DNA of 64,000 bases from Diphasiastrum complanatum (GCA_029204225.1 CM055092.1:43640094-43704093), one strand, 5' to 3'. Counted from the stretch's first letter, positions 1 to 12,403 are shown. Made by a program: numbers and translations. The notes: generated by a model not told the origin, from the sequence alone.

Positions 1-474
1 CCAAAAGATGTTATGCATATTCCAGCTACCTTGTACTTGACTCACACTCAAGCACACCATCAAACCACCAAGTTTGGCACACAAAGTATCATGCAACCAC
101 AATGCTCATCTAGAGAGTCTACCACACTCTCGACCGACTGACTCGTCCCCAATCCAACTTGAACACAAGTGGACCACATGAGCGACATGGCTCAAATTGA
201 GAAAATCCCACTGCTACCATGAGAGTTACATCCTCAAACAGAAAAGAGAACAAGAATATGTGCGGAATAGCTCTCCCATTGCAATGGACTGCTAGATGCA
301 AAAACAGTCTAATGGAATATTTGTGCTAATTATAATCACAACTTAAGTGTTCTATTGCCCAACAGGATCTTATAGACTAGTTCATACTCACAAAAACAAA
401 AATGAGTACAGTCCACCAAAGAGATTAGAAATGGTTTGAGTGTGGTATTATTGAAAAATGGATTTAGTCAGAAG

Positions 475-900
475 TTTAGTTCTGAAATAGATTGAAATAG
501 CAATGTGATAGCGCACATTCCTCAAGCGTTAAAGACAACCATCGTCTGATTAGAAGCTAAGAAGCCGTAGACATCTGTGTTCTGATCATAGTGAGTGAAC
601 AATTGTTATCAAACAACAATGAAGTGCATTCAAATCACAACAAGCATTCATCTACATTATACATAGATAGAAAAGCGTGTTGTTGCTATATTACACTGAA
701 GCACAACAAAATAGCAGTTACAACCAGAATGACGGTGTAACTGGGAGGCTCAAAACCATTCGTCTCATGGATGGAGCATCACGTAGAGTGTGCTTGGATG
801 ATCCATTTATAGATTGCATCCATATTAACTATAGTAAATGTTTGTCACCTAATTAGGTAAGTCATTGTACTTGGAAGTGTTGAAGGCAAGTGTCACATTT
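475..900 (+). repeat. Diverged direct repeat, copy 1 (candidate decayed LTR)
   Basis: About 425 bp reappear in the same orientation near 2262-2690. Both copies share, in order, a TTCTGAAAT start, a CATCGTCTGAT block, a GTTCTGATCA block, a block on CAACAATA/GAGTGCATTCAA, the phrase TATATTACACTGAAGCACAA, the phrase CTCATGGATGGAGCA and a TTGTCACCTAATTAGG end. A copia RNase H fragment lies between them, so they may be the LTRs of an internally deleted copia element. Clean TG...CA ends and a primer-binding site are not visible, so this stays a candidate. Confidence 0.5.
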
Positions 901-1039
901 TTCAAAAAAGTGCGAAAAAGTTGACACTATCACAAAATAGTTGAATTGCTAAACTATGCTGAAGTGTTGCATTTCGAGAAAAGTTGACATTGTCGCATTT
1001 CGAAAAAAGTCGACACTGTGCAAAAATCCTAGTTCATTT

Positions 1040-1099
1040 CTGCAGACTGTTGCGACACTTAGTGTATTTCTGCAAATTGTTGCGACACTTAGTGTATTT
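1040..1099. repeat. 30-bp tandem duplication
   Basis: Two adjacent 30-bp units share TTGCGACACTTAGTGTATTT and begin CTGCAGACTG or CTGCAAATTG. Short motifs of the GTTGACACT type also recur just upstream (about 920-1015), so the tract looks like a local degenerate repeat. No gene is seen around it. Confidence 0.6.
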
Positions 1100-1574
1100 A
1101 TGCAAAGTTGTTCTAAATGCTAATTCGTGGAAATTCTTGAAGATGGCCAAGTCTTCAAGGATCTTTAAATTATTGAACTTATGGTCCTAAAGTACAAGAT
1201 TGAACTTATGGTCCTCAAGTACAGTACTTTCACATATCTTGTCCTTTCTGCAACAAGAAAGAGAAGACTTTTCATGTCTCTTTTCTTTTTCTTTTTAGTT
1301 TTTCAAGTTGAAATGTCCCATTGTATCTAGATGAGTCACACTCCTTTAAGGTTGTCCCTATCTTTGGAAACCTGCACTTTGTTTTTAGAGGCCCTGTCCT
1401 TAAATCTCAATATAATTTTGGGTGTGGCTGTTGAGAGCCTGTAGCAAACTGTTGTTTGGTATTACTCTTGATCGCTCTCTTCAGCTCCCCAAAGACCATC
1501 TTGAACCAATTGTAGCGTGGATACAAATGGTGTTGAGAACCTAAACTACTGCATCATCTCACAAAACTTTTGCT

Positions 1575-2009
1575 ATGTTTGGACGATGTGTACTCCTAGC
1601 CAACAGCCCCATAAATTGCAACAACATTTGGATGCACTTATGGGGTGGTCATTCGATAAACTTGGATAAGACAAAGATTGCAATTTTTTGCTCAAGAAAA
1701 TCATCAATCACACGATTGCAAATGATGGTGTTGATACGAGTGATATGGATCAGCAGGAAGCAGACTATAACTGCGCGATCATCCTACGAGGCAGAGTATG
1801 TTGCAGCCACCAAGATGGCGAACGAGCTTACATGGCTCAAGCAGTTTCTTGACGGACTGGGAGAGAACTCCAATGAGCCGCTGCTACTATTCATGGATAA
1901 TACATTCGCCATTCATCTGACGAAGGATTCAATGTTTCATTCAAGGACGAAACACATTGCAATCAGATATCATCTGATAAGAGATCTGGTTGAGAAAGAT
2001 GGTGGCTGA
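1575..2009 (+). pseudogene. Ty1/copia RNase H C-terminal fragment
   Basis: The frame carries the conserved end of copia RNase H: SSYEAEYVAA, then WLKQFL, then LLLFMDNTFAIHLTKD (the usual CDN/MDN plus substrate-binding block), then HSRTKHIAIRYHLIRDLVE. In the family this is the last pol domain and degrades RNA in RNA/DNA hybrids during reverse transcription. The reverse transcriptase, integrase and gag that should precede it are absent, and the first ~50 codons do not match copia. The match is closest in style to the RNase H of element C at 34.6-35.4 kb. The two direct repeats around it suggest it is what remains of a deleted element. Confidence 0.8.
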
Positions 2010-2261
2010 TTTGAGAGGGAGCTAAAGAAACTAAGAGTTTCTATCCTTCAAAGCCAACCATAGGAGCCTCAAGTATTTACCACCCAACCATAGCTAGCTA
2101 GCACATGCAGTCCTGCAACTTGGCTAATCTAGCACTCCCTTGCTAACCAGTAACTAATCACAAGCATACCACCACAAACCATAGCATACTCAAGATCCAA
2201 ACCCTAAGCATACTACACACAAAAAAACACTCTATACACTAGTAGCCACATTCAATGTGAA

Positions 2262-2690
2262 GTATGGTTCTGAAATGAATGGAGGAGCAATATGATATCA
2301 CGAGTTTCTCAGGTGTCAAAGATAGGCATCGTCTGATCAGAAACTGAGGAGTCGTAGACGTCCATGTTCTGATCAGAGTGAGTAAACAAGCGCGATCAAA
2401 CAACAATAGAGTGCATTCAATCACAACAAACATTCATCTATGTTATACACATATATAAAAGCGTTGTTGTTATATTACACTGAAGCACAATACAAATAGC
2501 AATTACAACAAAAAATTGACGGCATAACTGGGAGACTCGAATAATACATCTCATGGATGGAGCAACCACTAATCTGTGCTTGGGTGATCTATTATTAGAT
2601 TTCATCCATGTATTAATTACATTGAATGCTTGTCACCTAATTAGGAAAGCCGTTGTACTTGGAAGTATGTGGCTTTTGTCACAACTATAC
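2262..2690 (+). repeat. Diverged direct repeat, copy 2 (candidate decayed LTR)
   Basis: Second copy of the repeat at 475-900, same orientation, with many substitutions and small indels. It follows the RNase H fragment by about 250 bp, which is where a 3' LTR would sit for a plus-strand copia element. No clear polypurine tract is visible in front of it. Confidence 0.5.
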
Positions 2691-2699
2691 ATAGTATAT

Positions 2700-4430
2700 A
2701 CGGTCAACAAATCAAGATCGTTGACGTGGACAAGGACATCACAAAATCTCTCACTTCGCATTTTACGTGAAGTGATTTTCTCTCACTTCGCAAATTACAG
2801 GATGTGGCTAGAACGTTCCTCGTTCATGAACAGATAACCTTTGGCATTTTTCTCTCCTTTCAGGGTTTCTGCAAAAAAGCCGAAGGTGCCTTTAAACAAA
2901 TTTTAAGGTGCCATAAAAAATGCAAAGATCTCTATGGTGGATGCAAACTGGTGAATGCAACCGGTACTAACAAGTTGTCAGATGCACTTCAGACGAAAAT
3001 GTCTTTTGGAGGTCGTCGGATGCACATCGGGGACACGAAGTTGTTGGATGTAGACAAAAAAAAATTGTTTGTCATCGGGTGCACGTTGGGGGTGCACGTC
3101 AGATGCAATTTCTTTAAAATTTTAATAGCAACGGGTGCAAGCAACGGTTCAGCCAACAGGTTTCCCTCCCCTGAAAATTATGCTAGATAGGTGGAGGGCG
3201 GTGGGACGGTGGGTTTTAATCGTGTGGACTGGGTATAGATCAAATGATGTTTTTAGGTGCAATGCATGCTGGTAGTGAATTCTCTGAATGCAAAAAATGC
3301 ATGCAGGTAAACAGAAACTGCTAGAATGGAAAAATAATTTGTGAAAACGAAGTCTTAATCAGATGGAAGAAGATTATCACGAGCAGCGATGCCAATGTTT
3401 GCTAGTTCTATCAGACACTGTTTCCTATCAATCTACAGTCGATAGACAATTGAGTGAACCTCTTTCTATAAGAATTTGAGATTCACCTCTTACTTTATAA
3501 TAGGAGGCCTCTTTATTAAAAAAAATCACAACTTAAGTTGAGATAGTCTAAATTGCTAGCTCCCACATGGCTATCCATCCTTCGGGACTTGCCATGGGGC
3601 TCACAACTATACATTTAGCCTAGTACTAATAATTCTGGTGCTCTCATACTTGGCTCTCTCAGACTCGGCTCTCAACTTCATTTCCACTAGAAGCCCTTTG
3701 AGTGGAGAGGTTTTGCATCAACACCTTTGGGCATGGCATCAACTAACATTCAATGTTTGCTGGTTCTATCGGCCACTATTTCCTATCAGCCTACAGCCAA
3801 CAGAAGGTATACCTACTTCTAACTTCTCTGATTTGCAGTATAATGGTAACACAATAGTGATGTACCTGCCTGTCAGTTGGTACATCTACAGCTTAATCTC
3901 GATCCTACTGATAATGGATGCTCAACTTCGATCTGGATCTATCAGATTTCGGGTTCTTACGTTCTACAGTCTGTTTTAGATGTTTCGTGAGTGCTTACAA
4001 ATTGTAGATCATTGCTACACTAATCTAAGTAAGAACATGGAATGGAATTGAAGCTATACCTATTGGAAACATCAGAATCAACAAAACCAAACAACCAAAA
4101 TCACAATCCTACAAAGTGCTTACTACAACTATCACTCAACAATTGTAACAAGAACTCCTTAGGGAGTCAAGCACCATGTAGCATTAGATCAGAATGTTAT
4201 TGATCTACCACAAGGCCCTGCACATCTACCTGATCTTAATCACAAATTCAAACCTTTAAGGGAAAGAATCAACAACAAACATGTTCATACACCAGTACTC
4301 AAACTTAATGCATGAAAATGGAGCATAGCAGGAAATGCAAATAGAAAGATCTTCAATTAGCAATGCAACAGCATCTTGGTACAAAATCTAGTGCTCTCAA
4401 ACTCATGGGGGAGGCCTCTATGTATCCTTT
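2700..4430. other. No recognisable gene; short local repeats
   Basis: No ORF here has a recognisable domain. Around 2930-3120 the motif GGATGCA recurs several times. A ~65-bp segment near 3388-3450, centred on CAATGTTTGCTAGTTCTATC, is repeated with substitutions at about 3748-3812, both starting at GCCAATG/CAATG and running through a CCTATCA block. These look like relics of noncoding repeats. Confidence 0.4.
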
Positions 4431-5949
4431 CTATAGATTTCTCTGGCAGTTTCCTTGAGGGTCTTGCCAAGTATCATGAAATTTTGAAGTAGAAACCTCG
4501 GGCTTCGATCCAGCTAAGGTCTCGCTCTTACTCTTTGAAGGAGATGGAGAAAATCGCATAGAAGGCTGCACCGTCTCATCACGTGGATATTGATCGAAAG
4601 AATTGAAGTCAGGTGCTAAAGGAGGTGAGAATGGTATAAGAGACAAGAGTGGTGGGTTAGTTATAAGGTTATACTAAGTTGTTGGTGAAATAAATTGTTT
4701 TAAAAAATGGTCATCGAATTTAAAGAAGATGTGGAGGGTATGGTGTCGGAAGTGAATGCGGAGGTGGTTGAACGAGTAAATGGAAGAAATGATGGTTGGT
4801 TAGATAAAAATGGATCAGAAACATAAGAGTGAGGTAACTGAGTGTAAGTAGAGGAATCTATGGCAGGTTTGTGGAGAGAGCTAGTAGTGGATCCCTGATA
4901 CGACATTCCAAGGCCAGCACTTGGTTAGTTGGTGGATCGACTTTGTTCAGGTGCTCCGGCATCATCATTGGTCGTCTTTTTCTACATTGATATGTTTGCG
5001 TCGAGCTTACAAGACATACTCCATAAGAGGTCCATTTGTTGCTTTGATAGGAGAAGTTTCTCTTGGAATTTGTTGACGCTTTCCTGGAGTTTTGATAGCT
5101 TCCTATTATTTTTATCTTCTATTATTTGTTGGTTCCTCTTCAGGGCTTCGTGTTGTTGAATCAAGGAGACATATTTTTCCATATTTACTACTGCTCTTGA
5201 AGACACTTCTGAAGATGGAACTAGTACGTTGATGTCTTTTGGCCTTAGTGGTTGCTTAACCATCATCATTGCATTGGCTAGTCTTTTATTTTCCTGAGTC
5301 AGAAGATCTAACCGGCATTCAAACTGGTCTTCCACTTCTTGAAGGATCTGGAGTTGACTTGAAAATTGTTCTTGCTCCTCCAGTCTTTTGGCCCTTTCAC
5401 TTTGCAATTCTTTCATAGTTTCAGCAACTCCATGCCTTTCAGCTACAGATCCTGCTTCACCGTCGTCCCGAGCTCATATGCATATGTCTGTTGTGCAAGC
5501 TGGTGCACCAACAGTGTGACAATAAGTTGTTAGGAGATGAAGTTGGCCCAGTTGTACATGTTTTGGCGGCCTTCGTAGGATTCTCCCAACATGGAAAATA
5601 TCTGGAGGGGAATCCTCAGTAGATGTGCCTTTCGTGTATATGTGTATTATGTAAGATAAGCACATGCAATTGACAGCTCTGGACACTTGATGGCCTCGAG
5701 GAGAATGCCATCTTTTTTCTTCCATTTCTCCAAGGTGGTGTCAAGGAAACTGGCATAACTCTGTTGCAGCATGTTAGTCAACTTGACAGGCTTTTCCTTA
5801 TGGCCACTAGGAAAGCCAAAGGTGGTGAGATTGCTGCCAGCCAAGTAGATAACTGATTGAAAATTTTGAAGATCAATATGGAAGATGAGTTGCTTCTGAT
5901 CAAAATTATCATATGTCTGGTATATCATATATAGGCTTTGATGGCCCAT
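4431..5949 (-). pseudogene. Decayed ORF: coiled coil plus Ser/Thr/Pro-rich tail, unidentified
   Basis: Reading on the minus strand, 5949-5647 encodes ~100 residues of globular-looking sequence. From 5470 to 4982 follows a strongly charged Glu/Lys/Gln/Leu-rich stretch with heptad-like spacing (MKELQSERAKRLEEQEQF onward) that should form a coiled coil. The same frame continues past a stop at 4982 and another near 4925 into a Ser/Thr/Pro-rich tail to about 4700, and a further Ser/Pro-rich piece follows at 4646-4431 after more damage. N-terminal domain, coiled coil and low-complexity tail look like one protein now broken by stops and frameshifts. I do not recognise the family. A transposable-element ORF or a decayed host gene are both possible. 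Confidence 0.45.
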
Positions 5950-6129
5950 CCATGGTGGAATTTAAAATTCAAGTGTTGTAAACACTAGTGTAGCCTGTGT
6001 GTACCATTAATTTATCACGTCATCCTCACACAGAATGAGTTTGAGTGTCTTAGGCATATCAAAAATCTCTTCACTGTGGTCTGAATCCGAATCAGCCATT
6101 TTTGAAAGAAAAATTCAAATTTTTTTAAG

Positions 6130-6700
6130 TTTTCTGACATGTAGGCGGATGCAATGTGGCAGCTACACTGGTAAATGGAAGTTTGGTGGATGGAATTTGG
6201 CAGCTGGGATATGGCGGCTACAGTGGCGGATGGAATATGGTGGCTGCAAAAAGAAAAATGGATGGTGGATGCAAAGAAAATGGGGATGGCGGATGCAAAC
6301 GAGATGCAACACTTCCAAAATAAAAAGGCAAAAGTTGATAACTCAAACACCAAATTAAAGTGTGTAGTGTTTGGAAGGTGAAAAAGGTGTAATGTTTGGA
6401 AGGAGCAAAATGTGTACATGGAACGACACAGGATAGATCAAATGAAAGATGATAGCGGTCAGGATGCAAGCAACAGCGGTTGAATTGGATCAGATTGCAG
6501 GAAGATCGCTTGAAATTTTCCAAAGAGACATAAATTCGTCCGAAAAGTGTGTGAAGTAAAAATGAACTTGGCAGCAGGGGTATTTATACCAAATTTCATC
6601 GGGTGGAAATGGACTTGTCGGATGCAAATGTATGGGGCAGTTGTCAGATAATGTGTCGGATGCAATATTATTTTGATTGTTTTAAAAAAGTGTAAAATCA
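6130..6700. repeat. Degenerate GGATGCA-rich repeat tract
   Basis: The heptamer GGATGCA and close variants (GGATGGAA, GAGATGCA) recur many times, for example around 6137, 6190, 6228, 6268, 6290, 6460, 6622 and 6657, often inside a GGCGGATG context. The tract resembles the GGATGCA-rich stretch near 2930-3120. ORFs here run on both strands and look like by-products of biased composition. Confidence 0.5.
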
Positions 6701-6763
6701 ATGGGTTTTTAGCAATTGTGGATAAAAAAGTATGAGGTAAAATACCATAGAAACACATCATGG

Positions 6764-7940
6764 CTACACAAGACTTACAAAAAAAGTATCCTCATAGTAC
6801 CTTTGTAGTCCGCTACTATTGACTAAAGTGTCAAGGGAAATGCCCTCTAGGGTTTCTAATTGGACTACACTATTGGTGAAAATTTTCTTGACAATATAGG
6901 GGCCTTGGCTATGGAATTTCAATTTCCCGAGATGAACCTTGGAAGATGTATAAAGTAAAGCTTTTTCACCATCATGGATATCCTTAGTCCTAACATGATG
7001 ATCATGCCAAGCCTTTTGTCGTCGTTTATGAATTAAATGTGCATGATAAGAGATAAGACGTGTTTCACACAGTTTTGTCAATGTAAAGAGTTGATTCTGA
7101 ACTTGGCGTTGATAGGTACTATCGTCACACAAGTCAGTGGCATATGCTAAAGTGACGCGTAGAGAAGGAATTAAAAACTCTACTGGCATAATAGCCTCTT
7201 GGCCATATACCAGCTCAAACGGTGTTTTCCAACTAGTGGCTCGCTTTGGTGTTGTTCAATATGCCCAAACAGCAAAAAATAATTTTGTTTCCCAGTCAGA
7301 TTGACTTGTTTCTACTATCTTGGTCAAGACTTAACAAATCGTTTTAGTTGTAGACTCAGCTAATCCATTACATTTAGGATAGTACGGGGTGCTCTTTCGA
7401 TGTATAATGAAGTATGGGTTAGTAAATTGTTGATTACTTCATTAAGGAAGTGAGAACCTCAATTACTAACAAGCTCGATTGGACAGCCAAATCTAGTGAT
7501 AATGTTTTCATAGAGGAAGCGTGCTACAGATTTTGCATCTGCTTTGCACGTTGCTCGAGCCTCTATCCACTTGGTTGCATAATCGGAATTGGGTGCCACG
7601 TGCTGCTGGACTAATAGGTCCAACAAAGTCGATACCCCATTTGTGAATGCTTCCTTTCAAGTATTGGAGTAAGGAGATCGTGGTCGACTTTCTTGGTATT
7701 CTTTGCGCATTGGCAAATGTCGAAAACTTTTATATAAGCGTAAGTGTCTTTGAAAAGGATTGGCCACCAAAATCCAGCCAGAAGAATCGCCCAAGCAGTA
7801 GCATGGGGGGAGAATTATTCTCTCCCAATACCCTCGTGAGTCAAGGCAATAATTTGTCGGACTTCAGACTCATGTGCACAATATCATGTAATACCATCAA
7901 CACCTAACTTATATAATTGTCCCGCAATAAGATGATAAGT
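6764..7940 (-). pseudogene. Ty3/gypsy integrase remnant
   Basis: The open part (7189-6764) is the C-terminal region of a gypsy integrase: the MPVEFL junction that follows the core, KLCETRLISYHAHL, KAWHDHHV, and a basic segment ending in NSSGLQRYYED. The integrase of the element at 59.8-60.7 kb has the same blocks in the same order, so both belong to one family. Upstream on the minus strand (7190 to about 7940) integrase-core sequence is still recognisable but full of stops and frameshifts. The next sequence, from about 7950, is a copia remnant on the other strand, which marks a junction. No polypurine tract or LTR is seen below 6764. Confidence 0.75.
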
Positions 7941-7949
7941 GATGCCCAA

Positions 7950-10690
7950 TTGGTGTGCTTGATTTTATAAATGAAACCAGCATCAACCTGGTGGATCGCG
8001 CAAGAAGCTTTTCTACAAATATTGCAAGAGAGCTAATCACGACATCAAGGAGTGTCATATCCGGACCTACAATGAGGCAAAGAAGCAGCAACAACAACAA
8101 CATCCAGACTCCTCCAATGCGACAGAATTCAAAGAGTAGGATACACATTTGTTAATGGCTTGGCTGAGACACAAACTTCTACAAAAGTGAAGGCGCTCTG
8201 AACTGATGGTGGCAGCGAATACATCTCTAACGAGATGACCGACTACATGGTTGAATATGGTATTGGAAGACAGTTCACCACTTCTTATTCACCTCAACAG
8301 AACGAGATTGTAGAAAGGAAGATTCGAACTCTTCTCAACTCAGCTAGATCCATGCTACATCAAACACACCTACCTGCGAAGTTCTGGACAAAAGCTACTG
8401 CCACAACCTATTACGTATAGAACAGATCTAGCACCAAAGCCATCAACAACAAAACTCCTTATGAAGTTTGGCATGGGCACAAGCCTGGTGTCAGCCATTT
8501 AAAAATCTTTGGTTGTATATGTTTTGTTCACATTCCTAAACAGCTTAGGAAGAAGCTGGATCATAGGACAAATAAATGTATTCTCATTGGCTATCCTGAT
8601 GAACATAAAGCTTATAAAGTTTATGATCCATCCACAAATCTAGTATTTGCCTCTAGGGATGTAATATTTCAAGAGCATACATACTATGATTTCAAACAAC
8701 CATCGATCAACAATGCTATGTCATTTCATCCTATTTTACGTAGCATGGATTCTTCCAACGTTGATGTTCCTTCAACAAAACTTGCAACTATAGCTACAAA
8801 AGTCGAGTAGCCGATAGTACTTGTCATCAGACCAGACCAAGCTAGCTCGAGCAGATCTGGAGAAATTCAAGAAGAAGCATCATCACATCATGGTCAACCA
8901 AACGTCTGCAGATCCTCACAGACTCGGACAGTTCCTGAGAGGTATGCACCTCAATCATTTTGGACTTCATCAGAAGAACTAGAGAGCCTAGCCGAAGCAA
9001 TTAGCTCCAAGAATTTTGTGAAGTGGCAAGAAGCTATGGAAAGCAAGTACAACTTACTTCTGACGAATCAGACCTAGACACTGGTCGACTTCCCCACTCA
9101 CAAGAGAGTTATTGACAACAAGTGAATCTTCAAATAGAAGATCAACTCTGATGGTTCCATTGCCAAATGGAAAGCACGGGTGGTGGCTAAAGGATTCACT
9201 CAAGTCCAAGGAGTAAATTATCAAGAAATTTTCAGTTTTGTTGTCAAGATACAGTCAATCAGGACTCTAATTGCGTTAGCAGCCACGGAAGACCTCAAAA
9301 TGCACCAAATGGATGTCAAGACAACATTTCTCAATGACAATGTCAAAGAGCAACTGTATACCTTCCAACCGAAAGGATTTGAAGTCGAAGGCCAAGAGCA
9401 CAAAGTGTGCAAGTTTCACAAAGCAATCTATGGTCTGAAACAAGCCGCAAGAGCATGGTTTGATAGAATCAACTATTTTCTCATTCAATTGGGATTTGCA
9501 AACAATTCAGCTGACTGTAATGTTTATTCAAAGCATATAGGCACCAATTCAGTTCACATAGCTCTTTACGTAGATGATGCATTTATCTTGTCTAACGACA
9601 CTTCTCTTCTGCACACTCCTAAGAGTGATCTGTCAAAGGAATTTGACATGACTGATTTATGAGCTGTCCATTCTTTGTTAGGAATTCACATTACTAGAAA
9701 TAGGCCTCAGAAGAAGATCTATCTTAGCTAGCAGGCATATCTAAAAGGCATTTTAGAAACATATGTCTAATTGCAAACCCATTGATACTCCAATGGATCC
9801 AAGTATAGTATTGACTAACCCTACTTGTGTTGATTCTGATAATGAAATACTCGACATAGCGAAGTACCCTTATCATTCACTAATAGGATCTTTAATGTAT
9901 GCAATGTTGTGTACTAGACCAGATTTAACGTACACTGTTAGCACGTTAAGTCAATTCATGTCTAATCCTAGGATCTCTCATTGGAAAGCATTAAAGAGAG
10001 TGATGAGATATATTCAGAGAAGTTTAGATCACATCTTATGTTATGATGGAAATGCTATCAACTCACTCATCCTGCGAGGCTATTCCGACTCAGATTGGGG
10101 AGGAACAGTCTCTACCAAAAAATCTACCTCTGGGTTCTCTTTCTATCTGGCAGGGGGACCGATTTTGTGGAACTCAAGAAAGCAGAAATCAATTGTGTTT
10201 TCTTCAACAGAGGCAGAGTACATCGCAACATGCCAAGCTTCAAAAGAAGCTGTATGGATCAGGTTATTACTTCACGACTTACATGACACTCAGTTCAAGG
10301 CTACCACCATTCTGTGTGACAACTTGAGTTGTATTTCACTGTCACTAAATCCCAGATTTCATGGCAAATCCAAGCACATAGAAATCCAGTATCATTTCAT
10401 TCGGGAGAAAGTTTTTTCAGGGAAAGTGATCCTTCAATATTGCTCCACAACAGAAATGGCCGTAGACAGACCTAAAGCAGCATCTCAAAGACCATAAGCT
10501 CACTGCAGACATCCACAGCCAGGACGTTGCTGAAGCGTTGTCTAAGGCAAAACAACTGAAGAGAAATCAGTCGAAGGTATGTGCTGAACATTTTCAAGTT
10601 TCTTTTGAACGATTCCGGAAGTGGAGTCCCTACCATCTTAACATCGAATTGCAATGGCATATCAATTACTTGATGCTACCAGGCTCAGTA
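7950..10690 (+). pseudogene. Ty1/copia pol remnant (integrase, RT, RNase H)
   Basis: In frame order the sequence gives the integrase core end (MTDYMVEYGIGRQFTTSYSP, then QQNEIVERK with the catalytic Glu region, 8235-8420), the integrase C-terminal region with VWHGHKPGVSHLKIFGC (about 8460-8800), reverse transcriptase with WKARVVAKGFTQVQGVNYQE and QMDVKTTFLN (9180-9662), the catalytic YVDDAFI block near 9570, and RNase H (9763-10497) with GYSDSDWGG, SSTEAEYIA and a HIEIQYHFIREK end. In-frame stops occur near 8418, 9077, 9121, 9136 and 9660, and the frame shifts between 9660 and 9763. Traces of the copia C-terminus continue to about 10690. Gag, protease and most of the integrase are missing, so the copy is dead. 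Confidence 0.9.
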
Positions 10691-10740
10691 GGCATGGCAT
10701 TCGAGGACTGATAGTCAGTATGGGAGAGAGAGAATTTTCT

Positions 10741-11440
10741 CTAGTTATGGAACCAACTTAGCATAGAACAAAAGAGTTGTCTATGTTGGGCCATAATCTA
10801 GGATAAGTTTGAAGTTTCGCCATTCGAATACATAGGCTCAACCTTCATGTATGCTCTAGAATACATCCAATTAAAAGAGTACCAATTTTTGAAGCATAGC
10901 GATACGAAACGAAAATTTTGGAGGCAGCATGCAGAGTTCAAACTGTACTTACCAGAAGGCCGTGCAAATATTGAAGAATTCAATGACACAGGTCTTCTAT
11001 TAAATATTAATATGGCATATCCATAGCTGTATAGTATATACACCGATTGGGAGCAAAAATTTTCAAGTTATTTTGCAAAAATCAAGCACAATCTACAAAA
11101 TAGAGTCAAATCTCGTGAATATAAAGCCTTCTGCACATATACTTATTGGCAGTGTGGCACTTTTGTAGCTAAAATATTATTTTTTGTTCAGAACTTATTT
11201 GTAAAGTGTAAGTTTGTTCAATTTTCATCTACTTTGTTTGAACAGATTACACTTAGAAAAAATTATAAAGAAGACTTCTAGTTAGTATAGGAATTATTTG
11301 ATGGAACTTTAATTCTTGTAAGGTTGTCACCATACGGCAATTTACCTATTGGAAGATACACCAGAGCAAAAGAAGACATATTATTGCTCGAGTGCCAAAA
11401 AGATTTGAAAATGGCACAACAATTACATGATGACCTTCGT
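10741..11440 (+). pseudogene. Unidentified decayed ORF (~230 codons)
   Basis: One frame from about 10747 to 11440 reads as ordinary globular protein sequence, rich in Phe, Tyr, Trp, Glu and Lys, with only four stops (near 10798, 11023, 11279 and 11288). Examples are FEVSPFEYIGSTFMYALEYI and YGNLPIGRYTRAKEDILLLE. After about 11440 the frame is simply the antisense of the gypsy gag remnant on the other strand. I do not recognise the family. It directly follows the copia pol remnant but is not a known copia domain. A captured host exon or another element's ORF are both possible. Confidence 0.4.
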
Positions 11441-12278
11441 TTCTTTCTTCAGTCGGCATCATCCATTTCTGTATCTGATGAATCACTAGAACCAAAATTG
11501 GAACTGGAAGAACTTGAACTAGATTCAGATTTAGGTCCGTCCTCACTACCACAGAAGTCATGTTTAGACTTTCGAGTTTGTCTAGTAGAACGTCTTTTAC
11601 GTGCTAACTTGGAAGTCTCATAGTTCTCAGTGCTTGATATGACTGTTGATAAAGAAGTCATATCTCCTTGTCTACAGTGTCGATCAATTTTCGATTGTAA
11701 TCCAGCCAAAAACCACTTGATTTGCATTGCGACAGGATACACACCAGCTAGTTTTCCAATCGGATTCTTTACTTTTCATGTGTACCTTCGAAGTGATTCT
11801 TTTTTCTTCTTCTGGACATTGTTAAGTCATCCAAGGATTCTGGACGAATAACCAATTTCTTTGAACTGCTTTAAGAACACATCTTTTAGTAATAATCAGG
11901 TGGTGACACGTCCTAGTTCAACTTGATTGTACCATATGCATGCTTGCTTTCTCAGAAGACCATGGAAGATCCTCAACTTGTCAATATCAGCACCTTCATT
12001 ATTCGAGTTAGCGATTGACTCAAACTGTGAAATGTAACTTCAGCATCATCTGAAGATGTTCCTTTAAAATAATCATATTTGATCTTCGAGATTGAAGTAA
12101 AACGGGGACCAACACCTTCCACATTTGGTTCTGGTTTAGGTTTAGGCTCAGGCTCCGAATTAGGATCAGGATCAGGTTCTGGATTTACAATTTCAAATCC
12201 TGGTTTAGTTGCAACAGAAGCTTCAGGAAGCAGATTTTTTGGATTAAAATTCATGAATGGTAATTCTCCTCTTTGCAA
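11346..12278 (-). pseudogene. Ty3/gypsy gag remnant
   Basis: Minus-strand reading starts near 12278 with an acidic, Pro/Glu-rich segment (alternating E-P pairs), then the gag-like YDYFKGTSSDDAEVTFHSL. After damaged sequence around 11970-11760 the frame resumes with a gag core end (MQIKWFLAGLQSKI, STENYETSKLARKRRS) and a Ser-rich acidic tail. It lies 126 bp downstream of a primer-binding site at 12404-12421 and of an LTR at 12434 and above, exactly where gag belongs. Gag forms the virus-like particle. Protease and pol for this copy are not seen at lower coordinates. Confidence 0.65.
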
Positions 12279-12403
12279 AGATTCCTAAAGTCTTTCAAAA
12301 AATTATTCTCAAAGTTTCCGATATCTTTCTAGTCAAGCAGCTCTATCTGACATATAATAGAGATGAAAATGGAGTTGTCAGTTTGCATCACTTTATTTGG
12401 CTA

